A stretch of DNA of 6,560 nucleotides, taken from positions 1 to 6,560 of the forward strand of contig JAISJX010000230.1 in assembly GCA_031261145.1 (NCBI GenBank), read 5' to 3'. The DNA is from Tannerella sp. GTDB taxonomy: Bacteria > Bacteroidota > Bacteroidia > Bacteroidales > Tannerellaceae. The notes beneath the pieces are model-generated. The model was not told where the DNA came from. It was given only the letters and a program-made list of their open reading frames with translations, and searched no databases. A program made the translations under genes and the position numbers. Position 1 is the first letter of the stretch; each line of letters starts with the position of its first letter. Shown here piece after piece: positions 5,067-6,560 of this stretch.

Positions 5067-6560
5067 GAATAAAAATAGCTTTTTGCTTGCTATGGATAGG
5101 GATGCTCGCCGTTTCGGTGGAGAGCTATGCACAGGATAACATTGTGGTTACGGGCATTGTAACCGATTCGGTAACTCATGAACCGTTGGCAGGGGCGACC
5201 CTCTATGTCAAAAAAATCAGCCAGGGCGTCGTCACGGATGAAAACGGTGAATTTTCATTACGCTTTCCGCCGGGGAGCGCCTTGGTGGTTTCGTATGTAG
5301 GTTATCAAACCAAGACGATTAACCTGTCGGAGTCGAAACCGGATATGAACATCCGGCTTTTCTCGCAGCAAATGTTGGGCGAAGTGGTGGTCACGTCCCG
5401 CAAGACCAGCGTAGCAAGCGTAATGATGGGCGTTGAGAAGTTAGACATGCCGCAGATAAAGAAAATGCCGGCGTTGATGGGCGAAGTCGATATTATCAAA
5501 GCGATACAGTTGCTTCCCAACGTGCAGCCGACTTCCGAAGGCGGCTCAGGATTCAGCGTGCGGGGGGCTTCGCCCGACCAAAACCTGATTTTGCTGGATA
5601 ACGCTACGATTTATAACGCTTCGCATTTCATCGGGTTTTTCTCCGTGTTCAACAATGATATAATCAGTGGTTTGGAACTTTATAAAGGCGATATACCCGT
5701 CAAATACGGCGGCCGGTTGTCCTCGCTCCTGGATGTGAAAACGCTTGAAGAGGCGCCCGAACGTTTTACGGGAACAGGAGGCTTGGGTTTGATTTCGAGC
5801 CGGCTGATGCTACAGGGGCCTGTCGGCGAAAATACCACGTGGCTGATTGGCGGGCGGCGAAGTTACATGGATTTGTTCCTTCGCGCGTCGAGCGATAAAG
5901 ACATCAATAATACAACGCTTTACTTTTATGACCTCAACGCCAAAATGACGCATCGTTTTTCGAGTAAAGACAAGTTGTCGTTTAACTTTTACACGGGGCG
6001 CGATGCGTTCGGGGCGGATATTTTTGATTTCCGCTACGGGAATCTGGCTTCGACCCTTTCGCTGGGGCATACGATCCGTGAGAACCTGTATTCAAATTTC
6101 AGCCTCAATGTCAGCGACTACAAGTATGGAATCAAGACGGATATCGAAGGCGGAACGATTGACTGGCGGTCGTCCATCACAGATGCGATGCTGCGCGCCG
6201 ATTTCTCGCACGACCTGAATCCTCAGGTGAACCTTAGCTACGGCCTCACTTCGACCGTCCATAACTTTAATCCGGGCGATATGAAATCGAAAGAAATGTC
6301 CGATTACAAAGTCCCCGAAACGTATGCGCTGGAGCATGGGCTTTACCTGTCCAACGAACAGAAAATGACGGAAGACTTCACGCTGAGATACGGTTTGCGG
6401 TATGCTTTGTTTCAGAATGTCGGGAAGATTCGGCATGAGTATCACCGTTTTGACCCGCGGGTTGGCGCGGTGTATCTCTTGCCCGGCAACTCGTCCGTCA
6501 AGGCGAACTATGCACGCAATACGCAATTCCTGCAAATGGCAAGCGTGTCGTCCGTCAATT
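5063..6560 (+). CDS. TonB-dependent outer-membrane receptor with carboxypeptidase-regulatory-like N-terminal domain, 3' partial
   Basis: 499 codons are open to the window edge, with no stop. ATG 5063-5065 is the only reasonable start: no in-frame start codon lies in the preceding 60 bases, and it opens a signal peptide (MRIKIAFCLLWIGML, cleavage probably after SYA, residue 23). Residues about 27-103 form a carboxypeptidase-regulatory-like beta-sandwich (VTGIVTDSVTHEPLAGATLYVK; VVTDENGEFSL; YVGYQTKTI). The plug domain (about 107-228) shows EVVVTSRK, IIKAIQLLPNVQP (144-156), FSVRGASPDQNLILLDNA (164-181) and LELYKGDIPVKYGGRLSS (204-221). The beta-barrel starts near 235 with alternating aromatic strands. 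By family it imports a ligand across the outer membrane, powered by TonB-ExbBD. I see neither the usual SusC plug wording nor an N-terminal STN signalling domain, and any SusD-like partner would lie beyond the window, so the substrate (siderophore, cobalamin, glycan or peptide) is undetermined. Such receptors usually run about 750-850 residues, so roughly a third or more is missing. Confidence 0.93.
   Translation, partial: MRIKIAFCLLWIGMLAVSVESYAQDNIVVTGIVTDSVTHEPLAGATLYVKKISQGVVTDENGEFSLRFPPGSALVVSYVGYQTKTINLSESKPDMNIRLFSQQMLGEVVVTSRKTSVASVMMGVEKLDMPQIKKMPALMGEVDIIKAIQLLPNVQPTSEGGSGFSVRGASPDQNLILLDNATIYNASHFIGFFSVFNNDIISGLELYKGDIPVKYGGRLSSLLDVKTLEEAPERFTGTGGLGLISSRLMLQGPVGENTTWLIGGRRSYMDLFLRASSDKDINNTTLYFYDLNAKMTHRFSSKDKLSFNFYTGRDAFGADIFDFRYGNLASTLSLGHTIRENLYSNFSLNVSDYKYGIKTDIEGGTIDWRSSITDAMLRADFSHDLNPQVNLSYGLTSTVHNFNPGDMKSKEMSDYKVPETYALEHGLYLSNEQKMTEDFTLRYGLRYALFQNVGKIRHEYHRFDPRVGAVYLLPGNSSVKANYARNTQFLQMASVSSVN

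Noticed and set aside
4933..5139. 68-codon + strand frame crossing the receptor promoter and start.
   Set aside because: It begins upstream of the predicted promoter boxes, is in a different frame from the receptor, and overlaps the receptor's signal peptide and N-terminus.
6092..6535. 147-codon - strand open frame, and an 86-codon one at 5810-6070.
   Set aside because: Both are antisense to the well-supported TonB-dependent receptor barrel and do not resemble a protein family.

Overview
The window looks like chromosomal DNA of a Bacteroidota bacterium, most likely order Bacteroidales. Supporting signs are a TonB-dependent receptor with an N-terminal carboxypeptidase-regulatory-like domain, a Bacteroides-type S41 protease, a META-domain lipoprotein, several matches to the Bacteroidetes promoter (TTTG, about 19-23 bp, TAnnTTTG), weak or absent Shine-Dalgarno sequences, and AT-rich intergenic DNA around moderately GC coding DNA. 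The genus cannot be fixed from this alone. I see no transposase, integrase, CRISPR array, tRNA or rRNA.

Layout, left to right. (1) The 3' part of an S41-family serine protease gene on the + strand (2-1303, 5' end outside the window). Its last codons and stop lie inside a six-unit heptanucleotide tandem repeat (1284-1325). (2) Convergent to it, aroC (chorismate synthase) on the - strand (1345-2424). (3) Upstream of aroC on the same strand, a SlyD-like FKBP prolyl isomerase (2506-3081) with a Cys/Asp/Glu-rich metal-binding tail. An intrinsic terminator (2445-2472) separates the two, so they are probably not a simple operon. (4) A 216-bp divergent intergenic region with promoter candidates in both directions. 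(5) A small META/HslJ-like lipoprotein (3298-3744, +). (6) Directly abutting it tail to tail, with no intergenic base, a gene for an uncharacterised inner-membrane protein on the - strand (3745-4842), with a periplasmic coiled coil and two cytoplasmic zinc ribbons. Transcription termination here appears to be built into the two coding ends. (7) A 220-bp divergent region with two tandem + strand promoter candidates and a 23-codon leader ORF. (8) The first 499 codons of a TonB-dependent outer-membrane receptor (5063 to the window end, +).

The genes do not form one pathway. They are a mix of housekeeping functions (shikimate pathway, protein folding and metal handling) and envelope functions (protease, lipoprotein, membrane protein, receptor), mostly as single-gene transcription units in alternating orientation. 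I find no convincing new multi-gene system. The points most worth a second look are the zinc-ribbon/coiled-coil membrane protein, the shared-arm terminator between zero-gap convergent genes, the His-free Cys-rich SlyD tail, the heptamer repeat at the protease 3' end, and the leader ORF that overlaps the receptor start as ATGA.
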